Assembly (NCBI GenBank): GCA_006503535.1
Contig: QYRS01000018.1
Location: forward strand, 62,001-126,000
Direction: 5' to 3'
Origin: Arthrinium phaeospermum
Lineage: Eukaryota; Ascomycota; Sordariomycetes; Amphisphaeriales; Apiosporaceae
Length of the DNA: 64,000 nucleotides
Made by a program: the position numbers and the translations under genes
Notes under the pieces: model-generated
Databases searched by the model: none
What the model was told of the DNA's origin: nothing
The model's input: the letters and a program-made list of their open reading frames with translations, nothing else
Shown: positions 33,716 to 45,728 of the stretch, one piece after another
How positions within the stretch are numbered: position 1 is the stretch's first letter
Layout of the letters: each line of letters opens with the position of its first letter

Positions 33716-36700
33716 CTTGATGGTGTTGATGTATGCCTAAGCAATATAGTCTCTTGATAAAGAATGTGGTGGTGTCGCGAGGTGATACCGGAGCACCTTA
33801 AAAGAGAGAGAAACGATTTCGACGGGAATTGACGGGGGTTGAAAATCGAGTCAAGTGACTGGTATTGTTGCTTGGACAGCTGGAAATTGGACTCGAGGTG
33901 GTTCCGAATGAATGGATGAACACACAAAGAGTCTTCTTTTCAGGCTTGAATGAACGAGAGTAAGGGCTCAGCCGACGCAGCGATGTAAGTTGCTAAGACA
34001 AAGAGAGTGGACGTCAGGGAAACGAGACAAACAAACAGCTGGGCGAACCACAAGGAGATATGTAGATCGATGAGGCGAGAGACCAAGGGAGCGGGAAAAG
34101 AGGGCTGGGTAGGCGAGGGCGCGGGCTATTATACAAACCTAGGTCTCTGCAGTCTGCATACAGTATCCTAGACCTGGGCCAACACCCTCCTCTCACTTCC
34201 TCGCTCTCTCTCTGTCAGGGGCCACCCCAATCCACTCGAACACGCCGAGGGGGCTTACATTAGCTTCCCAGCCGGTGTGGGTGTGCATCAATCCAATCAG
34301 GCTTGGGCACTATGCCAGGTACGCGCCACCGACGCTAACGAGCGGGCGTCGAGAGATGGGCGCGCAATCCAAAGGGAGGAGTAAGAGGACCCTCTCTCTC
34401 CCCCCCCCCTTCCCACTCTTCCCATCGCATCGGCCTGCAGATGTGGGTGCCCAGGAGCATGGTGCCTGGCATGGCCTGCATGGTTGCATGGGTCGATGAG
34501 AGGAACGAGAGGAACGAGGAGAGCTAAAGGAGCGCTCGGAGGGTCGGGCTGAAAGGCTTGGCTTTGACCGCCGTCCGAAGACCAAGAGGGAAAACAGCGA
34601 ACCAAGACGAAAAAACAGGCTAGGGGTGCAGGTACAGCACAGTCTACAGGGGCCTACCACCCTATGAGAATCAAGCAGAGACACCGTCCAGTGGACTAAA
34701 ATAACCCTAGCCTTTAAGGCTTCCCTTTCCCTTTCCTCCTCGCACCCCATCCGGTACGCTAGCCAAGGGGGAGACAGACTGGCTCACTGGAGGGCCTCGT
34801 CAGCTTCAATTGTTGTCGCCCTGGCAGTTGGAAAAGGCCAAGAGGGCTGGACATCCGTCTATGGAGCAAAAGTTTGGACAGCCGCACAGCAAAACTTGGC
34901 AGAGATTTGATCGTGGAATCCACCGCCCTTGTTTTGTTCGCTGCAGAGAAGGAGAATTAACGAAATTTGAACTGCACAGGGCATCGTTTAATGGAGTCCG
35001 AGTCTGGAGATGACTTCCTTTCATCGCGGTACAGATCGATCGCATACAACTATTCATCTCTTGGCCCCAAGGCCAAAGCTGGCGCCCTCTCTGGAGTCTG
35101 CAGCAGGCTGACAAGATCAGAAAAAAAAAAAAAGGGAGAGCAGTGATTCTAGACGGTCAAAGAATCCTTTGAAAGGTCCCACGAGAGCCCACCCACGAAA
35201 AAGGGACAGCTGCAGGGGCAGCGGGTTCGTTCCTCTTTCGCGGGTGCAACCCCCATTGACCCCCGAAGCTAGGTAATTGACGCTGTTGGATTGGATTGGT
35301 GCCGACGGGACAGAAACCGGTCGGTAAGCAAGCAGCAAGCTCTCTCTTTTTTTAATACTACGACTAGTCACCGCCTGGGGTCCGACTCCTGTGGCTTGAT
35401 ACGAGACGTCCAAGGGAAATGGCAGGACGCCCGTCAAATAGGAAACCTGGAGGCTTGCGCAAAAAGAAACGCAGCAGTTGACTTGTCTTGGCCAGAAACA
35501 CAAACTTTTTTTCCTCTTGGCGCTTCGCTGTTCAATGTGTGTGTGTGGGCTGTCAACCAGTGACCATGTCGGAGTAGCATTTCACGTTCTTGCATATGCG
35601 CCCGGAATCTCACAGACAACCTGTTTTCGGGGGAGTTGGGGAGTCGAGGTAGCATGCACAAGTGGATGCAGCACGTAAGCGGAGGGAGGTGGCAGGTGTA
35701 TTATTAGCCTACTGCTGACGAAAGACAGCAGCACTTTGCAATTTTCCCCGATTCCCTGATCCCCGACCAAGCAATAGGAATTGCCCTGAACTTGGAAATC
35801 ACCCCAACTATGCGCTGTCGGCCCGTCTGGGGAATCAGAGGGTGTCAAGTGTCAAGAGCGCAAGACCGCCTATTGTTGTTCCTGGAGTTGCTGTAGCAGG
35901 TTGAATTGTAAGTGGGCACTGGGTTGTGTGTACTCGTATCCCCGAGATTGCATGGAGGGCGCTCGAGCCGTCCAACAACCCGACGGAGAGATTGGGTGGT
36001 TGATTGGACTCAATGCAGAAATGCGCGAGCACACACAACAAAAACAAGGCACGATGAACCAGAACGACGACTCCTACCAATACTACCTCGATTCATGTTG
36101 TCAACAGTCAACAGTCCAATCCGAGAACGTGGGCGCCGATCAACTTTATCACGATCATCATCGCCGTTGCCTGTCAACGACGGCCCCAACGAGGCGAAGC
36201 CTTCCAGACTCCCCTACCCTAATTTCGTCCCATACTTTGGATCCCCGTCGTGTTTGTCTGCGTTGTTCCAGGCCTGGATCCCTGCGGGAAAGCCCTGCAC
36301 CGCCTTGCATCTGCACCGCTTCGCATCCGATCCCCTCGCGCTCCCACCCAGGAGCAGACAGCAGAAAACAGCTGACAGGCACGCCATTGGGGAGATGGCC
36401 CCCCCAGTACTGGAGACTGCCCAGTCTCCCAGTATTAGACCCCCTTCTTCTTCTGTCTTCCTCTTGTTCTTCACACCCCTGCATGTGAAACAAACTAAAT
36501 TGGGGTGTGGCAGGGAGGGCTAAAGTAGGGGTGGATCCTCCCGAACGCCGGACGCCAACGCCAATGGCCAAGTTCGTTGCTCGTAGAAAAAAACACCGCA
36601 TTGGGGGCGAGTGATTGGTTCCTCCTGGAAATTTACCCTTTCGTTATGTCGCTCTTTGCAGAAAAGCAATCCGAACCGAGATCACAGCGAGTCAGCAGAG

Positions 36701-37992
36701 ATGCATCTGATTTCGCTAAGTATATATCACCAAGCCTCCTACGTGATGAATGATTTCTCGTCGTGGATGCCCATTCTGATTGTCGATTCTGGTTGTCCAT
36801 TCTGAATTCTGACATTTTGCCATCTCGATACCTCTCGATATCGGACGAGTCTCAAAGGCAGTGAGCCACGAGAGTTCGATAGTGCTGAGATAAGAGGCAG
36901 AGGTCCGTCCGTCCGCCCCCTCGGTAAGTTTTTGTGCATTACGGATACATTGTGCAACAACAGCCAACAGCGACAACCGCCAAAATATTTTGTCTGTTTG
37001 GTGATCTGCATCAATGATGCACGTAAGTAGGTAGCCTCCATAGCCAAAGAGGAGTGAAGGAAAACGCCATCCAGCGATCTATTTGAGCCTCAGTGGGAGC
37101 GATGAGCACACCAGCCGATCACTTGCCAAGGCCGGATCGTCACTGTCGTAAGCTCATCTCCCGAGAAGCACACTAAACCGTCGAAAAATAGACTGCCTGT
37201 CGCATTTTTCTTTCTTTCGCGCCCGCACCCGCGAGCCGTCTAAATTTGTTTCGAGATCTGCCGATAGTACGCGGGACTCTAGTCCTATTCGCTCCCCCGA
37301 ACTCTCTCTGGCTTTCAACCCGCGCTTACATGTTGCGTCAATTGAGGAGCCCGTCTTTGCCAATGCATGGCATCAATGCCAGTGCATGTCAGTCAGCTTG
37401 TCAGCTCCGTGTGTAGTGAGTTTCTATTTACGCGCGTGCGGTTGTGTCGAGCCAGAGTGTCGGGGGAAATGGTCGGCTTGTGCCTGGCTAGCTGTCTATA
37501 TTTGGCCTGCGCTTGCAGATCGTCATGAGCCAGCCAATACTACTACTTACATAGTCATCACCCCCCCCTGTCGCATGCCGTCACATTACACGCACATTCC
37601 GGAGAGACTGGACCTTGTTAACAACCTACCAACCAACCAACCAGCTGGTGGGCGCAAAACAAAACATCATGCGCCGACCGATGAGAGAGACCATCCCAAA
37701 CCGCCGCCCGAGTCTGTTCATTCATTCTTCTCTTCCCGCTTCGGCTCGGCATGCGGCATGATGACCGCCGTTGAAGGGAGGAATGCACCGTGACGTACGT
37801 CGCACCATGGCGAGTGGCATGCAGCGCCATCCGACTGGTCACCGCGTGACATGGCTTTTTTTCCGGACATTGTTGAACCGTTTCGACATATCGTTTTTTC
37901 TTTCTCCCCCCCTCTCAGGTATTGCTTATTTTCCCAGGGTAGCTGTCACAACTGTCTAAACCCGCATGCCCGCTAACGCAAGGGGAAAACGC

Positions 37993-38025
<33 letters not shown>

Positions 38026-39239
38026 ACGCGACGGCTTGTTAGATTTTTCTTAGTTAGCTTCCTGCTTACCTACCCGGCGCCAGGGGCGGGGGCGCATCTC
38101 CCGTTAAAGGGGGTTCCGTCCGGTTCATTGGCTTGATACTTGGCGGGACAAGTCGAAACATACTTGTAGGGTAGCGGCCATTTCGCTCACGATATCTTTT
38201 GGTCTCGCTGGGCTGTGTGAGATCTAGGAGACCCTAGCGGATTTATAGCCTGGAGGCAAGAAGCTAATCGGGAAAGGCCAGCCGCTGTGCAACCTGTGTC
38301 GTAGCCACTGTCAGTCGGATTCCGGCTGTGGCACCTGTCAACCTTAACTGTTGCCGATTACATGTTCGTCCGTCGCAGATGCTATGTATGGCGCAAGCAA
38401 GTTGGGTTCAATGGTAGCCGCCTTCGAGGCGTGCTTGAACCTTTGAAGCTGCCGGGCTCTACTTGCTGGTGTTGGCGATGGCGTCGCGCGTGAAGTAGCC
38501 AAGTTATGCTCCCGTTCCTTACGGTTTGGCTATTTGCTTGACTACGCTTGACTACCCCTACGAAAAGCCGCCGGCCGTCAGCCGTGAACTCATTCTCAAT
38601 CTATGTGGGTAGATCCGGGACTTGCGCAGGACATACAGGCTCTCCCCATCAAGTAAGTATGTGGGGGACGCCCATGTGTCACCGTCTTCAGCCGCTTGTG
38701 CCAATCAGGGCCCTTGCTACGACGGATGACTCCTGTCCACGAACTATGGGATCACACGAATAGACGCACTATCCGGAGGTTGAAGACCCTGGCGTCGCCC
38801 ATCGCCACATCAAGGAGGCATGTCATCATTGTCGGTCATAGAAGGCCATGTCGCTCATGCCCTGAGCATCAAGAGCAAGATCTGGGAAGGATAATCAATA
38901 TTGTAGTTCATCTCAATCTCACGTGATATCATTTGCTTCCTCGTCCTGCGTTCAACCCTTCCCCGACTGATAACGACATGACCTCCACGATCATGTTCCA
39001 CAAGGAACCCCTTGACTCCGCCGTTCCCGAATCCTTTCGTCTTTCTGACGATATGTACAGGGTAGTCGATTTTGTCCTTACGTTCCTTACCTTGTACCCG
39101 GAACCTCTGATCCCTCCAACGATCCAACGAGAGACTGGCTTTGGGCAGCTGAGAATGCCTCATCCATCATTTGGCAGACAAGTTTACGGGCCCTGTCCGT
39201 CCTGATTCGGTACCTTTCTTCAGCCATGGGGCTACCTGC
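33716..39239. other. Long gene-free stretch, 5.5 kb
   Basis: It spans the promoter side of the DUF1996 gene and the 3' side of the pyrophosphatase gene. No frame shows domains, sustained codon bias or splicing. It contains CT-rich tracts (34195-34215, 34390-34415), an imperfect hairpin near 36410-36445 and the poly-C run at 37994. It may hold an unusually long promoter or a non-coding transcript; neither can be shown from sequence. Confidence 0.5.
37994..38024. repeat. Homopolymer of 31 C
   Basis: An uninterrupted run of C on the plus strand, flanked by GCA and GACGCG. No coding context. Length may be inexact, since such runs are hard to sequence. Confidence 0.95.
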
Positions 39240-40398
39240 TTAGCTAACCAGCCTCCCCGTACTCTCGTCATCCCCATCGTCAATCGCGACCCACCCCGTC
39301 GACAGATCCAGCTCCTCGCGCGAAATGAAGTGCCAGTCTTCGCTGGGCACGAGGTCGGCCGGCGGCAGGTCCTCGTTGGGCGGCAGATCCAGCTCGTCCG
39401 GGTCGATCTTGCCCGGCGTACCGCTCAGGGTCGTGTTCTCACTTTGACGGAGCAAGCAATCGCGCGTTGGTCAGCCGCGGCTTACGCGCCAATTCGCTTT
39501 CTTGGATGGGTGGGTGTCTGTCTACTTACATGGAAATGTCGCCGCGGTTCGCCGTTCCGGTGATGAGGCGCTTCCAGGACATCCGGCAGTTGGCAATGAC
39601 GCTGAGTGCGTACCTTGGGTTCCGTGTGTAAGTAAATTAAACAGGCGCATGAATCAATCAGAGACCTACCTCTTGTTCATGAACTTGCCATCGAGCGCAA
39701 ACTCATTGGGCTCCTCGCCGTCGGGGATCTTGTAGACCCGAAAGAAGTCGCGCGTCGCGTCCAGCAGGCCGGGGAAGTAGGTCTCGACGTCGCCGATGTC
39801 GTTCACTTTGTCGGCGAGGGCGTCGCGCACGTCCAGGGCGATGACCTTCCAGTCCGTCTCGCCGCCGTCCAGCAGGCCCAGGATGCCCAGGACTTTCACG
39901 CGCTTGACCTCGCCCGTGGCGCCGACGGCGCGGCCGATATCCAGCACGTCGAGCGGGTCGTTGTCGCCCGGCAGGCCCGTGTCCGGGTGCACGTGGTGCG
40001 GGTCCTCCCAGGTCTGCGGGAAGGCGCCGTAGTTCCACAGGTAGCCCCGGTACGGGAAGCAGTTGTTGGTGAACCGGAGCTGGCCGTTCTTGACGTTCTG
40101 CCCGATCGGGTTGATGCGCTCACCCCGCGTGATCTGTGGGAGTCGGTGAGCAGGTGCGTCTGAGGATGCTTGGATAGTAGAGTAGGTAAAAGGTGCTCAC
40201 CTCGAACTTGGCGTTGGTCCACCGCGGGATCTCGACCACCATGTTCAGCGTCCCCTCGCCATCGTGCACGCGCAGCGGGATGTCGTGGAAGGGCGAGACG
40301 GGCTGGCCGTCGCGCTCGAACCAGATCCGGTGGTCGGCCGTGAAGGGCTGCCCGGCTTTGCGCAGCGTGTAGCTGCTGCTGCTGTCGGTAGCTGCCAT
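39240..40398 (-). CDS. Soluble inorganic pyrophosphatase, eukaryotic (family I) type
   Basis: Exons 40398-40201, 40133-39670, 39613-39530 and 39441-39240, total 948 bases, 315 aa; the start is the ATG of MAATDSSSS. Conserved segments are clear: [43 protein letters not shown], then the metal-binding signature [12 protein letters not shown] (Asp123, Asp125, Asp128) and [10 protein letters not shown]. Later come [19 protein letters not shown] and YALSVI. The enzyme hydrolyses pyrophosphate to two phosphates with Mg2+, pulling biosynthetic reactions forward. The C-terminal 65 residues are acidic and depart from yeast Ipp1, ending in [20 protein letters not shown]. Two acceptors are AAG instead of CAG/TAG. 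It may be a second, diverged copy; the main housekeeping copy would lie elsewhere. Confidence 0.9.
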
Positions 40399-42263
40399 TT
40401 CCTGCAATACTATCTATGCCCTGACGCTAAGGAGTAGCAGAAAGACAATCTCGGCAAAAGGGGGTTGATGTGTAAGAGATGAAATTGCGCTTTCTACCCA
40501 GATTGCAATCCCGAAGCGAGATCCGCAGCGTTGCGGTACGTGATCCCAATATGAAACGCCCTGCGGGGATTCGCTGAACTGTGCATGTGTCGATCGCCGG
40601 GGGGTATTGTATTGGAGCCAATCTGTCAAGTTGCAAGTAGGTTGGCTGCCTCAATTGTGAACAAGGCTGTTTGCTGGCTCCTGCACTGGCAATGGGTGTT
40701 GGCCTGCATTTATCGCACGCTCGGCATGAGAGGAGAGGGCGCGTTATTTCCTCGGTTGCATTGCACCGCCCCGGCGGTCAGGTTGGAAGATCACCGCCTT
40801 TTGAGGGGGAGGGGCTTCGGAGCTAGAGTCAGTCTGCAGCAGCTATCTGCGAATCCACGATGCTTACTTACTCATACATGAAAGATGCATGTACGCCTGC
40901 CAAGATACACGTAGAAAACAGGTCAAGTGCTCCTACCCCTATGACTTACATACATATTATGCCACGCAATTGAAACCCCACGTTGCTATTTTTGGCGACC
41001 GTCGGAGTCTCTTGAGGGCGTCGTCGATTCACGATAAGTGCCCCGCAAGCATCATCCCGCCACGGCCAATGTTGAATTCGGCTGGCACGACTGTATTATC
41101 AGACGAAATAAAAAACAAGATGTCTGCGATGACGTCTTCGTCTCCGGCAATCTGTGCACTGTATGTGTATCTATCATCCATCACGAATTGCACAAGCACC
41201 AGCCGGCAGCGGAGAGCACAAGGCCGACTCGGAGCTGGATGACCGTGGATCTTGCCGGACGGACGAGTGCTATGCCACCACCCATCTAGCTCCAGCTCCA
41301 GACCGACGCTATCTGTGACCTTCCCTTCGGCCTCCGGGCCAGCTACCCCGTCCTTTCCGGCCGACGAGGATTAACAAACTTCCGCCGCCCCTCGGGGAAA
41401 CTGCTTACCCGGCTTCGAGTGCTGCGAGCCCCCCTTCTGGCTCGTGAGGTGTAGGCCACTGTTACCGATTGCTCGGTCGCATCATTGGGCGCAATTGGTG
41501 GGTGATTGAGCCCCGCGTATTGCCCAACTTCACCCCCGACCCGGATGACCTGAACACACAAGTCGCGCCCTCGCAACGCGTTGCGACACGGACACGGCGG
41601 GTAGGGAAGCATCTCCGAGGGGCATCATGCCCTTGCGGGAATAAGCTGGTCAAGTCTCCCACTTTCGAAAAGCCATAGACATGGGATGTCTTCACTGTAT
41701 CGAACTATAAGTTGGCGTACTTGATTAATTCCCCGTCGTAATGTTGGAGTGAGTAGAGTAACCACATGAAGGTACTGAGGTTGTTATTACCTGCGGGCAG
41801 AGTACGGTGCGTTCCTGCGGTCGCTTGACGTGTCCCTGACGGCAAAGCCCTTGGCGACGCCGGTCGGGGGCAGTCCAGCGCAAGGCACGGCGGGCTGCTG
41901 CTGCACTCACCCTTTCCCTCACGGATAAGGTCAGTAGAAGATTGGAGAGGGGCATGTGGCCCGGCATGGCTGACAGACATACTTGAGTCCGCCGTTGCTC
42001 ACGAAAGACTGCGTGGGTGTGTTTGCCTTACAGTACCCCATCATGGTCTTGAAGCCCGTCACATTGTGTCACGACCCCTCCAATGAATGATGGATCTCCG
42101 CGAAGAGAAGATAGGTTGTCAATAGTCATTCATTAATCTTGGCGCCAAAACGGCACTCCTAGATGGTTCTGACCCATTCCTTCCCCTTTACTTCTCTAAG
42201 CAAACAGCGTAGAGGTCTAACTACTACAACTACTGGTACCCATGTAGTCACTTTTGAACCGAC
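40399..42263. other. Intergenic, 1.9 kb
   Basis: Upstream of the pyrophosphatase (-) and 3' of the Thr/Val-rich secreted protein (-). Only short frames with no recognisable domain. Confidence 0.5.
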
Positions 42264-43188
42264 TTACAGGGTAACATTCATCTGCGTAGTGACGGTAGTA
42301 GTAGCAGTGACGGTGGTAGTAGCCTCCACAACGACCGTGACCGTGGCGTCGACGGTGTCCGTCTCGGTGGGGAACACCGTCGTAGTCCCGGTCACGCTGG
42401 CGGTGATGGACGCCGTATCGTTCTCCGTGACGGTCGTGGTGGAGAGGACCGTCGAGGCGGGGACGTGGACGGAGACGGTGGCTTCGACGACGGTGAGGGT
42501 CGAGGCCGGGCCGAGGGTGGTGGTGGTGGCGGGCGTGACGCCGGCGCAGGCACAAGCGGCGGTGTACTGGCCCGGGGCGGCGGCGCAGGCCGAGGTGGCA
42601 TAGGCCGGGATGGCGACGGTGCCGAGGTCCCGCTTGAGGATGATGGTGGCGAACTGGGTGACAGTGGCCGTCGAGGTCGTGGTGGCGGTGTTGGTGTGGG
42701 TGCTGAAGGTGGTGTGCAGCTGCGTCGCCGTCGTCGTCGTGGGGACGGTGACGGTGGCCAGGACCGTGTCGGTCGAGGCCGTCTTGGTCTCGGCCACCGT
42801 CAACAGTTTGGACACGACCTGCGTCACCTCGTCGTAGATGGTCGAGGTGGCCGTCTCATACACGGTTCTGCGTGGGTCGGTTGTCAGTCAGTCCACCAGC
42901 TTTCTTGGGTGACGGTGGTTGACCGTGCGGTAGGTTGATCGTGTCCAACTCACTTGAAATCCGGCACCATGATGGTGACGGCGAGTGCGGCCGAGCAGTC
43001 CTGTGTGCCGTGACGGCCCGGGATGTCGGCGACAATCTCTGTTACAGGGGGTTAGCTTCTTCTGTCTAGCTCACAAACGGCTCTTTCTTTCCACATCTAA
43101 ACTTACCTCGCAAGCATTGGTTGCTTCGGCAGCACGATGCGGCCGCCAGCGCGGCGAAGCCCGTCAAAAAGGCAATGGTCTGCTTCAT
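42264..43188 (-). CDS. Secreted Thr/Val-rich cell-surface-like protein
   Basis: Exons 43188-43107, 43038-42954 and 42867-42264 give 771 bases, 256 aa. A signal peptide (MKQTIAFLTGFAALAAAS) is followed by a small Cys module: CC-x4-C at residues 19-25 and Cys42 in TQDCSAALAV. Many fungal secreted proteins begin with a similar C-x4-CLR...DCS module. The rest is almost wholly Thr/Val/Ser/Ala, with repeated TVT and TTT runs interrupted by one Cys-rich island (ACAAAPGQYTAACACAG). Such sequence is expected to be heavily O-glycosylated and extended, as in cell-wall or adhesin-like stalks. No GPI signal is obvious at the end used here; a donor-like GTAAGT overlaps the stop, so one more exon is possible. 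Function unknown. Confidence 0.75.
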
Positions 43189-45728
43189 GATGATGGATAC
43201 GATATAGCGAGTGACGAGCGTTATAAAAACGAGCGACGGAGGTTGACGGAAACGAATGTGGTAGGGCTGTTCGTCTGGCAGCGTGGGACAGAGTAGCTGG
43301 AACGAGAAGAAGGACGAGACGACCGCTGGGAGATCCGGGTCTCTATAAGTCTGTACTGAAAGCGAGAGATGACGGTATGTCTCTTGCCCATGTTGATTTA
43401 AGATTACTTGGCACAACTATAATAGTCTGGTGAAGACTCCCTAGTCACTAATCAGCGCATCGTTGGCTAAAATAACGTCCCGACTTGGCGGTTGATACCC
43501 ATTCTCAGCCGCAAGAGGTCGAATTCCCGGAGTATTCTACTCCATCGAGCACAGTATTCCCCTCTTGGTCCTTTGGGGAAGCCGGTTAGCGCCGTCTAGC
43601 GCTCTGGCGGCTCGAGGCCCGCGTTCTGACCATTGGACCTGGACGCTATACTAGTACTATATCCGCATAGGGCAGAGAATCGTTAGCTGAAACCGTCGTT
43701 CTCGTAAGATTAGAAGTCCTCTCAGGAAAGAAGGCAAGAGGAATCGGTCTGTACGCGGTTAGGTAGTTGGAATTCAGTCTTGAGTCTGCATATCGCCAAT
43801 CTAAATTCTACATTGTTCGGCAAAGGCCCTGTTGCAGAAGTGACAGGGCTACTAGCTAAGCTAGATGTTGCCTCTGATTGCCTATTGTAGCACCACACGG
43901 TGCTGTTTTCCTTTGCCATTTATCTCCCATATTGTAGCTATCTACTTAGATACTATCGAAGCTCTCTTTCATGCAACAGGTCCCGAATCCATTACTTTGC
44001 TCGCTACTCCGTGCCGTCTAGCTGTGCGAGGCCTGGGCTATGGCGTGGTACCCGGCCGAAGTGGACTGAAAGGTCTTCACGATGGACGTGGGCACCAAGA
44101 CGTTTCAAGTCCTGGGCAACCTCGCCGCTCTGATAAGTTCGCAGTCATTGGAAGGCATGTTCCGGTCTGGGGGGCCACGCTATGTCGACACTACCTGACC
44201 TGGGCTGTTCTTTCGGTCGTACAGTATGCCACTGGGATCCGTTTGGGGGGATAGACCGTGCCGAAGGCAGTATGGCTCTTCAACACATCTTCTGTTGAAG
44301 CATGACACATTTCCTGTTACCACGAGGAAGAAACGTGGGCATCGACCAAAACATCTCGTAGGTTACGTGGGCCCCGGAGGCCTCTATCTTCGGCTACATA
44401 CAGTAAACATAAAGCACATGGAGCAAACCCATCCCAGTGGGCAAGGTCTGAAGCGATCCGGGTAGAAAAGTCAGGGAATTGCGTTGTTAATCAGCAATAG
44501 AATTGGTCCTGTTCTTATCATCGAGTGTACAACACCCACTGCTGAAACAGTCAGAAAACTGTTACGGATGGGCGCCCCAGAAGAACCACATTTACTGCTA
44601 CTGTGCTATGAACATTCAACTGCACACAGCAGATAGTGACATGGTTCGTTGGGTACCCGATTCTTCCGCCTTCGGTTAAACTATCCGCTACATGCTTTCC
44701 AGCAATGCTAACCGAAGCGCAGAACGCCCGACCCCTGCTGCATCGTCTCGCAAAGAAGATCTCTCAAACCCAGGTTGCCTCTCGGGAGGAGCCGGGTTCC
44801 CGCTCGGCATGGCCCTGCATCCCTGTGCTCCATAACCTACTTTTTGTTCCGCCTTTGCTCGCGTGACGCGGTGTGACGGGTGTTACCCCGTGGGGCCGGT
44901 GACTGATTCCGTGGGGATATCCTTCAGCCCGCACGCCAAGCAATCCTCTATTCTTCTTCGAAAAAGACCAGATAACTCCGGTAGAAACAAGAGATCAGTG
45001 AACCATCCGCCTGGTCGTAGTTTCATTTGGCTCCCGCCTTATCTTCTGTGAAAAAGAGTAGTACAAATCAGGGCGAGCGACGGATAAGAGGTCGACACTC
45101 GATTAAGCATCCAACCTTAAATGCGGCCCTTTCGTCTGAACACCCATTTTCAATCAATATTGGAGTGCTTATTATGTACGCCAAGTCAGGACGGTGCAGG
45201 CCCCCGTCGCCCAATCAGCGTGGCCATGGCGCCCATGTGACATCACCGGGCCGAGCTTGGGCGGTCCCGCAGATTGGGAGGCGCTTGCTGCAGATGCAAT
45301 GCAATGGAACTCTTGACTTTGTCTCCATCCATGCGGACGAGTCAAGTGGCCGCCTGGGTTGGCGAAAGTGGTATCGTAACATGCACGATGCATATCTTCG
45401 AGTCTTCGCCCTGCAGCCTCAGGGAGCTCAGGGAAAAACGAAACAAATCAAAACATTGGAAGTCAGAACGTGCCGGGTGCGCGTGTGGCTTTAGCGTCAA
45501 ACCGCGGGCGCCACATGGCTGATTGTTTCCAGTTGGTTCCCGGTTTCCACGTTGAAATGATGGCCGCCCGCCCTGGAACTTCGATTCCTCGATCCTTCGA
45601 TCCCGGGCTGGTCGATCTTTTAAATCCTCCCTCTCCCCTACTTACTCTTTCTCTCGCTTGTTCATCTCATCTCATCTCGCTTACTTTTTCGAATGTGAGA
45701 GACGAACTGTCTGTTGTTGTTTTTGAGA
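43189..45728. other. Divergent intergenic stretch, 2.5 kb
   Basis: Between the Thr/Val-rich protein (-) and the exopolyphosphatase-like gene (+). Several medium-length frames lack domains and codon bias. A GC-rich near-palindrome around 43570-43640 was checked for tRNA and rejected. CT-rich leader sequence (45630-45690) precedes the exopolyphosphatase-like start. Confidence 0.5.

Noticed and set aside
35901..36523. Two overlapping 200-codon frames in the long gap
   Set aside because: Both are Ser/Pro/Arg-rich and overlap in different frames; neither has codon bias, domains or introns.
43560..43640. Possible tRNA with a B-box-like GGCTCGAGGCC
   Set aside because: The string is palindromic, the T-stem and acceptor stem do not pair, and no A box fits.
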